From assembly GCA_004194705.1 (NCBI GenBank), contig SADC01001205.1, forward strand, positions 1 through 64,000: 64,000 nucleotides of DNA. The letters run 5' to 3'. Every line of letters starts with the position of its first letter. The stretch's first letter is position 1. This stretch comes from Ditylenchus dipsaci (taxonomy: Eukaryota; Nematoda; Chromadorea; Rhabditida; Anguinidae). Made by a program: the position numbers and the translations under genes. Shown here piece after piece: positions 33,901 to 44,985 of this stretch. The notes beneath the pieces were generated by a model. It saw nothing but the letters and a program-made list of their open reading frames with translations. It was not told where the DNA came from and did no database searches.

Positions 33901-36900
33901 GTCTTGAAATCGAAATGTAATGGCATACGAATCAACCTTTTTCGATGGTTTTTTTCTTTTTGATTTCCGTTTCAAAACTATTTTTGAAAAAGTTTGAAAA
34001 TTCTGATACTGATGCTTATCCAACTTTTAATTCTGCAAAAGTTTTTTTGATATCACAACACCCAGTTGTCGACAAAATAAGGATCAAAAATCAATTTGAA
34101 AAAAAAAACACAAAACTTGGATTAATTTTTTCGTGTCGAGACTATCTCTTTAACAGCTCTCACGTTCCATTTAAAAGACCATGCATTTTGTGCGCAGTGG
34201 AATGTGCAAAATTTTAATTGGCGGGAGACACTTCTCTTTGGTCTATCAGTGTACTCTTTCGAGTCATTTCGAATTGCTCGAAAGAGTACACTAGACGAAA
34301 GAGACGAGACGATAGACGAAAGAGAAGTGTCCCCAATTCAAATTTTGCACATTCCACTGCGCACAAAATGCATGGTCTTTTAAAAGCTTTGACTAACTGA
34401 CTGAAAAAACTGAGAATTGTATGATTTTTAATAAACGCCCGAGTTTATTTCCGCCATAACTTTTTGAATACGTGCCTTTCGACGATATCTTTCCGAACTA
34501 TACTTTTGTTCCCCTACTAAAACACTTTTCCCAATTAATTTTATATTCTCCTTTTTAAGTCTGGCAAAAATCTTCAAAAATCGAGCAACAAAAGCGTCGG
34601 ATTCAAGGCGGGAACGAACTTTACTAAAAGACAGTTTAAAAGACAGTAACTAAAAGACAGTTTTTTATTTTATAAATCCATTTGTTTACCCATTGTCTGT
34701 AACTATTCTCACCTTGCTTTATCCACTGCAAATTTCCGGTATTTCGGATCAGCTTCTAGAGCAAACAAAATGACATCATGAAGTCTTGTATACACAACCA
34801 CAGCATCAGTTTCAAAGTATTTAATCTGAATATGAAATATTTTTTTGTATACAAGTAGGTTAAGAAATTAAGAAGGTTTTACATTATCTGTTTTGTAATT
34901 CTGTTTCTGCACCGCTTCTTTAGTTATCCTGCAATCCTTTCTTCCAAGTTCATCTGTATTTTCCTTGACTAATTTTGGGCCAAGAGTCAGAGGAGTAAAA
35001 AAATTCAAGTGCTCTTCAACATCAAAAAGCACCTCTGTTGCCTTTTCTTGGCTTAGGATTATGGGAATGCCATTAAAGAGTGTAAATCTCTCGGTTTCAT
35101 TGTCGTAAACTACACTTATTGGCTGACTGTAGTCGTACTCTTGCAGTTTTTCGCAATCTTCTGGCATATTTTTAGCCAAATGTAGTTGTAGATCCCAGTT
35201 TGGCACATCAATCACTCCTTTTTCTGCGTCGTGCTCCCAGTTGTTGATGGATAACTAAATTTTTTTTTAAATAATGTTTTCTAATTTTATTGCAAGTGAG
35301 TGACAATCTGTAACAATTCCCTCTCTAGTATATAAAACTGTGAGAAACATGCTTTAGACATTTACAAGATTATAAGTGGTTACACAAGGAGGACCACGGG
35401 TCAAGGTTTTCCAGTTGAATAAGAGCTAGTTTATTGTTTACAAAATATTTTCATTATAAAATTTCGTAAAACCTTTAATTATCGCCCATACCTTTCCCTA
35501 GAAGAGATGATGAAAAATTATTGCTGCTTTTTCAGAACAAGGACTTATTTTAGAGGAACTACGGTTTGTAAATTATTTTTTCGCGTAAAAAATCGACATT
35601 GCCAATATCGGAGTTGGTTCTTTATTTAGCGCCGATGCTGAATCAACACTATTAAAATCAAACTGCCCGCTTATTGAACAAATGTGATTTCCGTGATTTC
35701 AGTATAGTCAATACTCCAATCAAGTTCGTTTCCGTCTTGGGCACTTTTTTACCTCGATTTTTGAAGTCTTTTGCCAAATGTGGTTCGTCAGTCTGGTCTG
35801 AAATATCAGAAAGATTCCGATTTTGCTAGTCATTTAAAAAGTGTTGGACTTCAGACAAGTGTTGGACCCAAGACGGGAACGAACTTGAATGGGTGCCGTA
35901 AAATCGAGACTTAACCGCAACGGCAACTGGTGATTCAAGTGGTAATTATGCTAATCGTCCACCGGAGGAAAACGTGTAACCAGCTTTTTAGCGGCGGATC
36001 GAGCTTATTTTTTCAGCGCTACTTTCTCTCAAGTATGTTTACTGCTCCTGAAAAAATCAGCTCGGTCCATTACGAAATAGGGGGTTATTCGATAAGCGGA
36101 CAATTAGCATAATTATGCTAAATGTCCGGTTGCCGACCGTAACAATTCCTCGGCAATAAACAAAAAGTGTCAAATTGCTGAAAATAAATGCATTGTTCAT
36201 CTCAGCAATGCAAAAAAAACTATTAAAACTAACTATAAGATCCGGTTCACATGAAAAAAGAGATATTCCTTGTGCCACCCATGTCGCTTCGGAAATGTTC
36301 AGTGGAGTAGTCCAGCCGAAAAAGTTTTTCCTAAATTTAGATTTTTATAAACCACTGAAATACGCACTTTGAAATATTTTGTGAAAAACTAACATAGGTA
36401 TGAAGTGAACAAATGATCCAACATTAAAAGCAGTTTTGTTGGTCAGTTGATAATCGCACTCGCCATGCTTAGGATTGTAGATGGAGCCAGTGCCAGTCTC
36501 ATTGTCTTTGCTTACAACTATACCAGTAACAGATTGCATGCCATTCAAGCTATTAGCTTGCAGGAATACATCCTACAACACGAAGTTTTGTTGTTTCTGT
36601 TTTTCTTGCTTATTCACTTTGTTTTTTATTTTATAATAACCTTTAAAAAAGTCGTTGAATTTTAGTGAAAACTGATATGTATGTGAAAAAATTACTATTT
36701 CTGATTTTGAAATGGGCACACTTGGCTGTGACTCTACCACCCATTCAACGCTGTATTTAGTCATTTGGCACTGTAGATGTTTGTCAGTTGAGTACTTATT
36801 GCTAAAGATAAAATACTTTTACCAAAAATAAAAGTAAAAAAAACCAACTAAGTAATCCAGGCCATATAAATCTGGTCTTTTTCAAGTGTCATTTCTTTTG

Positions 36901-37272
36901 CAAAGCAAATTACGCGACCGAATCCAGGTGCAAAGCCTAAATCTTTTGCCAGTTTTGAACTGCTGAAGAATACCACTGGAGCTTTGATCTACAAATTAAA
37001 TCACTTGAACTAAAAAACTTAGTGTTGGTACTGGTATAAAAAACCTGTAGAGTTCCATTAATAACTCGAAAACTGCACGTGGAATCAGTTAAATTGATTC
37101 CTCCAGTTTTTTGGCTAATACATAGCCAGTTGCCAAGTTTTAAGTCTTGGCCGGATATTTGATCTGCTTGTAGGCATCTGGACTGTTGTGTTGAGGGGCT
37201 CCATAGGAGAGCAGATTTGTCGTTATCGAATATGTGGACGATTACCCAAGGATTGCTTGATGTCGTTAACAT
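30912..37272 (-). CDS. Repeat-module protein C (tandem family, two C-terminal modules)
   Basis: Fourteen exons: 37045-37272, 36849-36988, 36696-36801, 36394-36572, 36234-36330, 34883-35254, 34713-34825, 33555-33675, 33167-33505, 32991-33119, 32389-32532, 32218-32330, 31183-31324, 30912-31127; 2,439 bases, 812 residues, no internal stop. It is the closest paralogue of B; exon lengths are identical for exons 1, 2, 3, 5, 7, 8, 10, 12 and 14. Readable motifs include VIVHIFDNDKSALLWSP, VVSKDNETGTGSIYNPKHG, FETDAVVVYTR, MGDWFRVSLP, ICGYSDDLGPIIDN and, in the second module, IKVNAIVTYVS, MGDWYYLTM and FCGYSEDVGRIVDN. Function unknown. Introns have collected several MITEs, some nested, while every exon stays open, which suggests selection on the protein. 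Linker exons 6, 9 and 11 vary most between B and C. Confidence 0.75.
31401..32207. mobile_element. CAGTCGA-family MITE in gene C intron 12, with nested insertion
   Basis: CAGTCGACTCTCCCGG begins after TA (31,399-31,400); the right end ..TTGACTG is followed by TA (32,208-32,209). GTTCGTTCCCGCCTAGGGTT and TCGGACCCTAGGCGGGAACG form the inner arms. A second element (31,806-32,176) is inserted in the right arm. Confidence 0.7.
31806..32176. mobile_element. Nested MITE with TTA target duplication (Harbinger-like)
   Basis: TGGCTTGTTCACGTTGTTAG at the left is an exact inverse complement of the right end. TTA lies on both sides (31,803-31,805 and 32,177-32,179), the 3-base target preference of PIF/Harbinger and Tourist-type MITEs. 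Inside, GAGTTAGAGTTCG words alternate on both strands. Confidence 0.75.
34171..34384. mobile_element. Near-perfect palindromic MITE in gene C intron 7
   Basis: AAAAGACCATGCATTTTGTG pairs with CACAAAATGCATGGTCTTTT, and the pairing continues through TGTGCAAAATTT and GAAAGAGTACAC to a short central loop. Diverged relatives occur at 38,480-38,665, about 40,355 and 45,290-45,330 (GCGCAGTGG words). Confidence 0.85.
35712..35895. mobile_element. CAGTCGA-family MITE, degenerate, in gene C intron 5
   Basis: Inverted AAGTTCGTTTCCGTCTTGGG (about 35,723) and CCCAAGACGGGAACGAACTT (about 35,866). Just downstream, TAGCATAATTATGCTA at about 36,105 is a perfect short palindrome of a separate repeat. Confidence 0.6.
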
Positions 37273-37526
37273 TTTATACTAGATTATGGTAGTAGTATGG
37301 GCTAGCTGAAATTTTATTTAATTAATCAAATCGTGATTTCTTTCACGAAAAACACATCAATAACGATTGCTGAGAAAAGTGATAAAAACAATTTCGGAGA
37401 TCAATAAATATAATTTTTCAAATGTGCTGCTTGGCGTTCCTCTTCTATATTATATTTTTTTAGAAAACTGCCCCGAAAACTGCTCAATTCATAATGGTAA
37501 AATGTGCAGTCTAAAAATTTTCGGGG
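37273..37526. other. Presumed upstream region of gene C
   Basis: About 250 bases between the gene C start codon and the next MITE. A core promoter cannot be identified with confidence. Gene B has a homologous upstream stretch (27,656-27,850), as expected for duplicated promoters. Confidence 0.35.
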
Positions 37527-37528
37527 TA

Positions 37529-37954
37529 CAGTCGAGTCCCGCTAACCCGGCACCCCAAAAAGTTCGTTCCCGCCTTGGGTCCGACACTTTTTTTAACCCA
37601 ATTTTCGAAGTATTTTTTCAATTGTGTTTTTACAGTCTGATAGCAAATATCGTCAGGATTCCGATTTTGCCGATCGTTTTTCAAAAACCTAATATTTTTG
37701 GCTCTAAAAGACCAAAACTCCGCTAACCCGGCACCATATTTTTAAAAAGGGTGCCGGGTTAGCGGGGTTTTGGTCTTTTAGAGCCAAAAATATTAGGTTT
37801 TTGAAAAACGATCGGCAAATCGGAATCCTGACGATATTTGCTATCAGACTGTAAAAACACAATTAAAAAAATACTTCGAAAATTGGGTTAAAAAAAGTGT
37901 CGGACCCAAGGCGGGAACGAACTTTTTGGGGTGCCGGGTTAGCGGACTCGACTG
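37529..37954. mobile_element. Full-length palindromic MITE, CAGTCGAGTCCCGCTAACCC ends
   Basis: A 426-base almost perfect palindrome flanked by TA (37,527-37,528 and 37,955-37,956). The arms carry the family signature GTTCGTTCCCGCCTTGGGTC and GCTAACCCGGCACC words at both ends and at the centre. The best-preserved copy of the family in the window. Confidence 0.85.
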
Positions 37955-37961
37955 TATAGAC

Positions 37962-38315
37962 GTTTGGCGAATATGAAACTTTTTTCAAATTCGCGAAACG
38001 TTTGGCGAATTTGAAACTCAATGGAGATACTATGGAGATACTTATTTAGACATATCAAGGGTATTTGGCTGAATGTGATGGCCAAAGTCCAGCATATTCC
38101 ACATTGCAAGGGTCAGGGGTTAACACATGTATGTACCCCTATCCCTTGCAATGTGGAGTGTGCTGGTCTTTGGCCGCGAAGCGGCCAAATACCCTTAATA
38201 TGTCTAAATAAGTATCTCCATATATACCCTTAGAGATATTTTACTCTTTTGAGTTTCAAATTCGAGAAACGTTTCTCGAAAATGAAAAAAGTTTCATATT
38301 CGCCAAACGTCTATG
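37962..38315. mobile_element. Palindromic element with AGACGTTTGGCGAATATGAA ends
   Basis: The left end and the right end TTCATATTCGCCAAACGTCT are inverted. A nested inner palindrome runs GTATTTGGC..CATTGCAAGGG to its complement around 38,090-38,200, with TCTCCAT/ATGGAGA on either side. Confidence 0.75.
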
Positions 38316-38479
38316 CACCAAAATTTACCTTTAAAATGAAAATTACATTTTAATAAAGATCACTAATTTTATCAGTTAAAAATAATTTATTAGTTAAAAT
38401 TAAATAAAATAATTTATGAGAACAAACGATTCAAATGAAAATTGCATTCCTTCTTTTTATTAGTATAGAGCCTATTATT

Positions 38480-38665
38480 AAAGGTTTTGCGCCCAGCGGC
38501 ATGTCATGAAATTTGATTTGGTGAGAGCAGTTCTCTATCGTCTTGCAGGTTACTCTTTTGAGTTTCTTCGAACGACTGCAAAGAGTACAGTGTGAGACCA
38601 AAGAGAGCTGTCCCTCACCAATTCAAATTTTGCACATGCCACTGCGAGCAAAAACCATGGTACTT
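38480..38665. mobile_element. Palindromic MITE of the GCGCAGTGG family
   Basis: GCGCCCAGCGGCATGTCATG..AAATTTGAT pairs with AATTCAAATTTTGCACATGCC..ACTGCGAGC. The central arms hold TACTCTTTTGAG and GCAAAGAGTA. Confidence 0.6.
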
Positions 38666-38849
38666 TAAAAAGGGGTTTGTAAAATTTTTCGCTAAGGTAT
38701 TTGATCAATAATATTGAAGCCATAACTTGGAAGCATATATATACAACGTGAATAAAAAAACTTTACCTTTTAAAAAAATTGGTGTTCGTGACCCCTTGTT
38801 TTATCGATTTTTCCAGGAAAATCGGTGACATTGTTTAAGCTATCTGGGA

Positions 38850-39400
38850 GCTACCTGAGGTTAAGAAAAACACGGACAAACTTTGAACCACTTTTTAAAT
38901 AAAAAATATTATTTCATATATAAAAATCTGAATATACACTTTTGTAGCACAACTCTTACTCTTTTAAATGATATTTTAAATGATTCCGGATAATTTTGGA
39001 TAATCATCAGTTCGCTCCTACCACTTGCTAGGTCATTTTGAGAACTTGACGAGAATTTTTTATTATTTTGACCGGCCGAAAGTTGGATTAAGGTTTTGCT
39101 TTAACAACATTTTCACACCATGTTGTAGCGCAATTCAAGAGCTGAAAGCCTTGAGACATGGACTTTTGAAAAAAAAAAAGAATTTCTGCAAAGGGAAGAA
39201 AATTCGAAAAATTAAAAAAACTTGGATTTTTGTCATTTAGCGTTATGACTTTAGTGACGCGTTATCTCCGAACCAAACTTTTGACGACAATTTCTCAAAA
39301 TGACCTAGCAAGTGTTCGGAGCCGAATTCTGACTTTTCTAATATATTTAAAATATATATTTTTTTAACTAAAATGAGCTCAAAGTTTGTCCGGGAACTAT
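38850..39400. mobile_element. Inverted-repeat element with ACGGACAAACTTTGA ends
   Basis: GGACAAACTTTGAACC at the left and GAGCTCAAAGTTTGTCCG at the right are inverted, as are CTTGCTAGGTCATTTTGAGA (about 39,024) and TCTCAAAATGACCTAGCAAG (about 39,293). The plus-strand open frame inside is spurious. Confidence 0.6.
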
Positions 39401-40610
39401 TGTTACACCAGGTATATTAAGATCATGATTTTTTTTTGCTAAAATAAATTTGAGACTATTGATCGGTAAGGTACGAAATGAAATAAATAATAAACTGCTG
39501 TTTATCTCTTTAGTATTCTCTATACTCTTATAGTGCACATAGATATAACAAAAAAAATCATTAGACTTGGAAGGGATTTATATAAGCAATTGAAATCTAA
39601 AGCGCAGTTTTTTATCTCACATTCCAAGGCCAAGCCCTACTCCAAGACTGTTTGGATCTAATGCAGATATTAGCTGGCTGGCTGAATTATTTGGCTGTTG
39701 ATTCGACAACTGCTCAGTCGGATAAACTCGCTCACTGCTAATCTATTAGTAATAAAGGGAACTCTATAGTGTCAAACACAATATCAATCGATTTAACGAA
39801 AGATAATTCAAAGTTGCAAAGAACTTTTATAAAAAGTGCTAAGAATCCATACATGCTAAGAATCCATCCAAAAAATTCTGCGATCTGACTTTTACAGTCA
39901 ACGATCCTAAAAAGGACGCTTCATGGGGGAGGGGGATTTGACGGCGGAAAATCCGACGGTGGAAAATTTGGCGGCGGATAATTTGGCGAGATCGTACCTC
40001 CAGTGGGGATCTAACCGACGACCAATTTTTTGCAGTCCGCCGCCTCTATTTCTTCTATCTCTTTTTTTCCTATATCCGACTAGGCCACCGATGCTATTAT
40101 TGAAAAAAGTGTTTTTGATTACTTATTCCCCGCAGGGTACTCAACTAAAATTTATTTTAAAATAATTCTCAGAATTGACCTGGTACCCGCCTTTCGAAAT
40201 ATTTCCATTGGCGACGAGCATGCCCCTTTAATCACTTTCCGACATTTTTTCGTCATTTGCTGTGTGAAAAAAACAAGTCAAAACACCTAAATTTGCATGC
40301 GAGTGTCAAAAACTGATACTTTTTGCAAGTAACATGCTAAATACGATTTTCGGGCGCAGCGGTATTTCGACAATTTGAATTAGCAAGGGACTATCATACT
40401 CTTTTGAGTACATTCAAACCTCGATATCGAAACACTTCAATATAGAAAGCGGTGGTTATGGACGCTGATCACCAGCTGACCATCCAATATAGTGACACGC
40501 CACGGGCGATGTTTGACTGCAGTTAAAAAAATTTAACGGCTTAAAAGATTACACTGCTAGACAAAAAGATATTGTCCGGACTATACTACACACTGTGTGC
40601 CTAGCTAACC
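39400..40610. other. Intergenic, no recognisable gene
   Basis: AT-rich spacer with a short GGCGG-rich patch (39,925-39,985) and a CATGCCCC MITE end at about 40,218. The open frame at 39,923-40,165 covers the low-complexity patch and is not supported as a gene. Confidence 0.45.
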
Positions 40611-40738
40611 TCTTTTGAAGGGGCATACCAGCGCGTTACACGGTCAATTTCAAATTTGCAAAAGGCATGGGGACCAGCCATATTCAAACGAGAATTATTT
40701 TTAAATGCAAATTTGTTATTCTGTAAAGGCTCAAATTG

Positions 40739-41565
40739 TTTTACCCCGCCAAATTACTGATTTACCCCGCCAAATTATTTTTTTACCCCGCCAAATTTGA
40801 ATTTTGAGCAAAATACTCGTTTACCCCGCCAAATTACTGATTTACCCCGCCAAATTTGAATTTACCCCGCCAAATTTGAATTTTCGGTGAAATACTGCAG
40901 TAAATTTTGCGGGAATTCAGATTTTATAGTCAAAAATGACTTGGATCGCTCAAAATCCCACCCCGAGTGGCCAGAAGCCCCTGAAAGTTGGTTTTTGGGG
41001 GTTTACTAAAGGGCGGTAAACTTTTTGCGAAAAATCGATTGAGCGGATCAGATTTCGGGTCCGATGGGCTCAATCGCTCAGGATTCCACCCTTAACCATT
41101 CTCAACCATCTTAAACCACCCTAAACCATCCCAAACTGCTCCAGACCAGTATCTAACTACCCTAAATCAGTGCTTACGTTGGTTTAAGATGGTTGAGAAT
41201 GGTTAAGGTGGAATCCTGAGCGAATGAGCCCATCGGACCCGAAATCTGATCCGCTCAATCGATTTTTCGCAAAAAGTTTACCGCCCTTTAGTAAACCCCA
41301 AAAAACCAACTTTCAGGGGCTTCTGGCCACTCGGGGGTGGGATTTTGAGCGATCCAAGTCATTTTTGACTATAAAATCTGAATTCCCGCAAAATTTACTG
41401 CAATATTTGACTAAAAATTTGAATTTGGCGGGGTAAATTCAAATTTGGCGGGGTAAATCAGTAATTTGGCGGGGTAAACGAGTATTTTGCTCAAAATTCA
41501 AATTTGGCGGGTAAAAAAATAATTTGGCGGGTAAATCAGTAATTTGGCGGGGTAAATTAGTTACA
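40739..41565. mobile_element. Foldback element with TTTACCCCGCCAAATT subrepeat termini
   Basis: An array of TTTACCCCGCCAAATTTGAA variants (40,739-40,880) is mirrored by the inverted array (41,415-41,560). The inner arms are also inverted (TCAAAAATGACTTGGATCGC and complement; GGGCGGTAAACTTTTTGCG and complement), so the whole 0.8 kb is a palindrome centred near 41,150. No coding. Confidence 0.85.
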
Positions 41566-41621
41566 GCCATTCTGTAAAGAACAATACGTTATGAAAAGCA
41601 CACTTTTAGTCTAGTAACATG

Positions 41622-42075
41622 GGTAGCTCAGTGGTAACCAGTGCAGAGAACTCGTACCTGGCTCGTACTTGGCTCGTACTTGATACTTTGTATTTTCGTT
41701 TTAAAAATTCTTCTTTTTTCTAAAAAATTTTTTTGGCAGCCAGCTTCAGGACATTCACAGCTAACTATTTACATAAAAATACACTGGTTTTAAGATTAAA
41801 AAAATACAAAATATCAGCACTTTTAATGCAAGTACGAGCACTCGTACTTGTGCTCGTACTTGCCTTGAAAACGAAAAAATTTTGCACTTTTTAATCTTGA
41901 AACCGGTGTATGGAGTATTGTTTCCCTATAACAAGCGTACTTTATAAAAAGGTAGCTGTGAATGTCTTAAATCTGCCTATAAAAAAATATTTAAGAAAAA
42001 AGATTAATTTTAAAAACAAAAAATACAAAGTATCAAGTACGAGCCAAGTACGAGTTCCCTGCACTGGTGGTAAGT
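41622..42075. repeat. Inverted repeat containing a tRNA-like A box
   Basis: GGTAGCTCAGTGGTAACCAG (41,624) and following ..GCTCGTACTTGATACTTTG recur inverted at about 41,985-42,075. The first part resembles a tRNA A box; a B-box-like TCGAGTTCGATTCC lies at about 42,112-42,125, outside the right arm. It is interpreted as a tRNA-derived repeat converted into a hairpin. Confidence 0.5.
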
Positions 42076-42133
42076 TACCACTGGTAACGTGCTGATGTTG
42101 TCCTAACATGGTCGAGTTCGATTCCAACACGAG

Positions 42134-43690
42134 GTGGTATTTATTTTTGGCCTTAAAATACTGAAAATTGGCCATAAAATATTTAATTTTGGCCATAAAA
42201 TTTTGAATTTTGGCCATAAACTTTTGAATTTCGACTATAAACTCGAATTTGTCCATAAAATGCTGAATTTTGGCCATAAATTATTGGGTATTGGCCATAA
42301 ACTCGGGTTGGCTCTAGGTCAATTGAATTCCATCACCAGTTTTGCTCGTTATATAACTGTCTTACACTTTTCATCCTTGCAAATTTGCATGTCTTCCGCG
42401 TCAATGTTAGAATTCTGTGTGTTTAGAATTATCAAGCTCAACGAATGAAAAGGAAGTTCACCGTGATGTCGGCTCTCCTGATGCCTTTTTCAGTGGTTGC
42501 TTGCGCTTTGGCACCTGGATTCGCTATTATAGGTGAGTGTCTTTGATTGACTGGTGATTCATGTTCTGACTAGGTCTATTTTTCAGTTGGCTAACAACAT
42601 GTGCTCTACGTTCCGATTGCATCAACTCCAGTGCTTTTCAAAGTAAGTTAATTCAATTACAGGCGATTGCTTTAACTATCTCAATGGCCGTGGTTATAAT
42701 CGTGCGTTCAGACTTGGCTTTCCGTTGATCAGTGAGTGCTTAAGTGACAAACTTGTTCTATTAACCCATTCTGTATTACAGTGTGCTCCTTCGAAAAAGT
42801 CTTCAGCCGAATTGACCTCCAGCAGAAGCAGCAGCAATGAAAATGGAGTATTGTTTCCCTATAACAAGTGTACTTCGATGCGATGATCTGAATAAAATTG
42901 TTTTTAGTACATCAGGTTTTTTGAGCATACCGTGAATTTCACAGAAAAGGGAGCCAGACTGTAATTCGTGGAACTTCGATAATAAATGCGTTTTAAAAAA
43001 ATGCTTAAGGAAAGTTTCTGGAAATTTTTCAAATAAAAAAATATCTGAAAGGTTTCCAGGGCCGAAAAACTAACCCACGATTGTTGGGCATCCTCCAAAT
43101 GGCTCTTGAGATCTACTTACTTGAATTCGTGATATTTACCTGAGAAACAAGAAAGTAGGTGTGAAGAAAGGTTTGTAAAGAACAAAACCTGGTTTCAACT
43201 TATCAACACCTGAGAAACTGAGGTAGTCTAAACTGAGGTACTCGACCACCTCGGAGTGGATACCCAAGGTAGACCTACCCAAGTACTAATTAGATATTGA
43301 GATTATGAATAGTCAAAACATCAATTTGATCATAACAAACCATTTCAGTACAAAATTTTAAGTTTAATACTATAGTTCGTGCGACATTTGGAGGTGATAA
43401 TACTTTGGTGGGCCGATTGACTTGTAGACCAATTGTAGACCAATGACGTAGAGCCAACTTGAATTCAATATTTTATGGCCAAAATCCAATAATTTACGGC
43501 CAAAATTCGGGATATCAAGGCCAAATTTAAGTTTATGGCCAGAATTCAAAAGTTTATGGCCAAAATTCAATAATTTATGGCCAAAATTCATTATTTTATG
43601 GCCACGTCGAGTTTATGGCCAAAATTAAATATTTTATGGCCAATTTTCAGTATTTTATGGCCAGTTTTAAATATTATCCAAAAGTAAATT
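42134..43690. mobile_element. Foldback element with TTTATGGCC termini, copy 2
   Basis: Second copy of 949-2742: inverted-orientation array at 42,148-42,305, loop with intact peptide gene, plus-orientation array at 43,464-43,672. Sequence identity with copy 1 is high across arms and loop, with small indels. Confidence 0.7.
42445..42840 (+). CDS. Small secreted peptide gene, intact copy
   Basis: Exons 42445-42532, 42663-42731 and 42782-42840 join in frame to 71 residues. The N-terminus MKRKFTVMSALLMPFSVVAC is a good signal peptide; the mature part reads DCFNYLNGRGYNRAFRLGFP and ends in a Gln/Lys-rich tail (IDLQQKQQQ, then TGA). Using an additional GT-AG segment at about 42,587-42,641 as an exon would introduce a stop, so the longer intron is preferred. 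No family was recognised. The gene is the only cargo of a foldback element that exists in at least two copies; copy 1 has a one-base break. Confidence 0.5.
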
Positions 43691-43809
43691 AAAAAACAAG
43701 TTTATGAATACAAAAAAAATATATAAAAAAAATATTGAATTTATTCAGTCCGGGGGCGGACCATTTTATAATCTTTTGTAAAAATCATGTTTAATCGTCT
43801 ACTACGTAC

Positions 43810-43976
43810 ACACTCATTTGATGACAACTCATTTGATCCCACTCATTTGATCCCACTCATTTAATCCCAACTCATTTGATCACAACTCATTTGATCCCAC
43901 CTCATTTGATCCCACCTCATTTGATCCCAACTCATTTGATCACAACTCATTTAATCCCACCTCATTTGATCCCAAT
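43810..43976 (+). repeat. CTCATTTGATCCC array, duplicated copy
   Basis: Segmental duplicate of 2,862-3,033 together with the flanking AATCGTCTACTACGTACACA. Confidence 0.9.
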
Positions 43977-44078
43977 TTCAAAAATTTGTATTTCAAAGTT
44001 TTTGAAAGCATGATGGTCTTTACTTAAGTTTTATTTGGTAGAAAAATCTTTGTTATCGGTTTGGTTTTAGCAATATCG

Positions 44079-44159
44079 ATGGCTATAAACGTGGGTGATG
44101 CCTCGCTGATCGGTGAGCCTAACGAAGGTGAAAACATACCGTATCAACCATCTGTTCAG
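44079..44159 (+). pseudogene. FLYWCH/MULE transposase, first exon only
   Basis: Identical in protein sequence to exon 1 of the gene at 3,129 (MAINVGDASLIGEPNEGENI..). About 25 bases after the donor the sequence jumps to a copy of 1,906 onward (ATGGCTGAATGACGTGG), so the rest of the transposase is missing. The junction is at about 44,185. Confidence 0.75.
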
Positions 44160-44185
44160 GTAAAGAACCTTTGTTTTATTTATTT

Positions 44186-44985
44186 ATGGCTGAATGACGT
44201 GGTTAGTGTGTCTGCGAGAGTGAATTTATTAGAGTCTTTTTCCTGGAGTGGTAAATCATAGGTGAATTTCACAGAAGAGGGACCCAGGCTGTGATTCGGG
44301 GAAGTTCGATAAAAAATGCGTTTTAAAAAATGCTTAAGGAAAGTTTCTGGGTCTTTTTTCAAATAAAACAATTTCTGAAAGGTTTGCAGGCCGAAAAACC
44401 AACCCACGATTGTTGGGCATCCTCCAGATGGCTCTTGAGATCTACTTACTTGAATTCATGATATTTACCTGAGAAACAAAGAAGTAGGTGTAAAGAAAGG
44501 TTTGTAAAGAGCAAAACTTGGTTTCAACTTATCAACACCTGAGAAACTGAGGTAGTATATAATTTGGGGTCGACCACCTCGGAGTGGATACCTACCAAAG
44601 TACTAATTAGATATTGAGATTATGAATAGTCAAACATCATTTTGATCATAACAAACCATTTCAGTGCAAAATTTTATGTTTAATAATATAGTTAGTGCGA
44701 CATTTGGAGGTGATAATACTTTGGTGGCCGATTGACTTGTAGACCAATGACGTAAAGCCAACTCGAGTTCAATATTTTATGGCCAAAATCTAATAATTTA
44801 CAGCCAAAATTCGGTATATGAAGGCCAAATTTAAGTTTATGGCCAGAATTCAAAAGTTTATGGCTAAAATTCAAAAATTTATGGCCAAAATGCAGTATTT
44901 TATGGCCACGTCGAGTTTATGGCCAAAATTAAATATTTTATGGCCAATTTTCAGTATTTTATGGCCAGTTTTAAATATTATCCCC
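44186..44985. repeat. Third, partial copy of the TTTATGGCC element (right half)
   Basis: Homologous to 1,906-2,735, ending in the TTTATGGCC array at 44,770-44,980. It directly follows the truncated transposase exon, so it marks a rearrangement between tandem or nested copies. Confidence 0.8.
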
